A DNA stretch of 64,000 bases, taken from assembly GCA_019925795.1 (NCBI GenBank), contig CM034305.1:62422573-62486572 (forward strand), written 5' to 3'. The position numbers were made by a program, and so were the translations under genes. The DNA is from Dendrobium chrysotoxum. Its lineage: Eukaryota; Streptophyta; Magnoliopsida; Asparagales; Orchidaceae. Positions 63,580 to 64,000 of the stretch are shown piece by piece. Each line of letters starts with the position of its first letter. Position 1 is the stretch's first letter. The notes below the pieces were generated by a model. That model was not told the origin of the DNA. It worked only from the letters and a program-made list of their open reading frames with translations, and searched no databases.

Positions 63580-64000
63580 TATCAAGTAGAAGCATGTCAT
63601 TAAAAGAAGAGATGAGATCTCTTTATATTAGCATATTAATATTGAACAAGATGCTCAAAGATAAGAAGGCATTGTAAAATAATTGCATTTAGAAAGTGAC
63701 AACTTATCTGAACCTAATAGTTGGTGAATGACTACTCCAACTTGACTCTATAGATATATAGGACAAGATTAGTTAAAAGCCTAGTTCATTGCATGGCCCA
63801 CTAGCTCTGGGCCCATGAGTCATTTAGATCTAGACATGGTGGATCGAGTCGAGCTAACAAGTTTAGGCCGGGCCAAATTAGATCGTGCTAGAGAATTAGT
63901 CTGAGCTTGACCCAATCCAACAGTAAAGTAAGCTCTTCTGCCCATAATCATGCATAGAGAGTGTCAAGTTAAGGTTGAAAAATTCGAGCCGGATTGGTCC
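63580..64000. other. Window end, nothing recognised
   Basis: Some GAGTCGAGC/GCCGGGCC words near 63845-63885 recall the hAT-like families, but no terminus was found. Confidence 0.35.

Noticed and set aside
63403..63603. 66-codon frame with an (IY)n run
   Set aside because: Produced by the (TA)36 microsatellite.
1..64000. CRISPR arrays, bacterial operons, phage genes, rRNA or tRNA genes
   Set aside because: None seen. The tandem repeats found are transposon-internal or low complexity, and the only tRNA-like matches are the retrotransposon primer-binding sites.

Overview
The window is nuclear DNA of a flowering plant. The evidence is spliced GT-AG exons, plant-specific gene families, a TAS3 trans-acting siRNA locus, and many Ty3/gypsy, Ty1/copia, CACTA, hAT, Mutator-type and Tourist-like elements. 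I cannot name the species. AT-rich background with large TE-filled introns fits many non-grass genomes. Three host loci stand out: an IBH1-like atypical bHLH gene (20498-21148, minus), a TAS3 locus (about 38720-39200, plus), and an 18-kb gene for an ankyrin-RING E3 ubiquitin ligase of the XBAT32/XB3 family (40565-58462, minus).

Layout. 1-2900: 5' part of a decayed Tekay/del-type gypsy element on the minus strand, with a hAT MITE in or next to its LTR. 4800-10210: CACTA territory, with a decayed transposase interrupted by a non-autonomous CACTA element and a second one with a duplicated terminus. 10300-17400: repeat-rich DNA without genes (microsatellite, TTAATTA-rich block, short-motif arrays, an 0.8-kb direct duplication). 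17400-23000: mostly unique DNA around the IBH1-like gene. 23690-30100: small DNA transposons, including two GC-rich hAT elements of one family in opposite orientation. 30112-36784: complete gag-only Tat-type LTR retrotransposon with 1020-bp LTRs. 38720-39200: TAS3. 40565-58462: the E3 ligase gene in ten exons. Intron 7 (9.5 kb) holds a complete 5.1-kb gypsy element lying between two pieces of a copia relic. Intron 5 (5.6 kb) holds a Mutator-type element and a 2.9-kb LTR element carrying pieces of two host genes. 59330-62760: a copia element with an internal pol deletion nested in an older copia relic. 63505-63576: a (TA)n tract.

The strongest functional finding is TAS3. Two miR390 target sites (38944-38964 and 39136-39156) flank a tasiARF-like 21-mer at 39021-39041. 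Counting 21-nt steps back from the predicted cleavage in the 3' site places that 21-mer exactly in the sixth register. The 5' site is mismatched in its centre, as expected for the binding-but-not-cleaved site. Such a locus would feed AGO7-miR390-triggered tasiRNAs against AUXIN RESPONSE FACTOR transcripts. The second notable object is the LTR element at 53987-56891, whose interior carries fragments resembling the small subunit of ribonucleotide reductase and cytosolic aspartyl-tRNA synthetase. All TE open frames seen are broken by stops, frameshifts or deletions.
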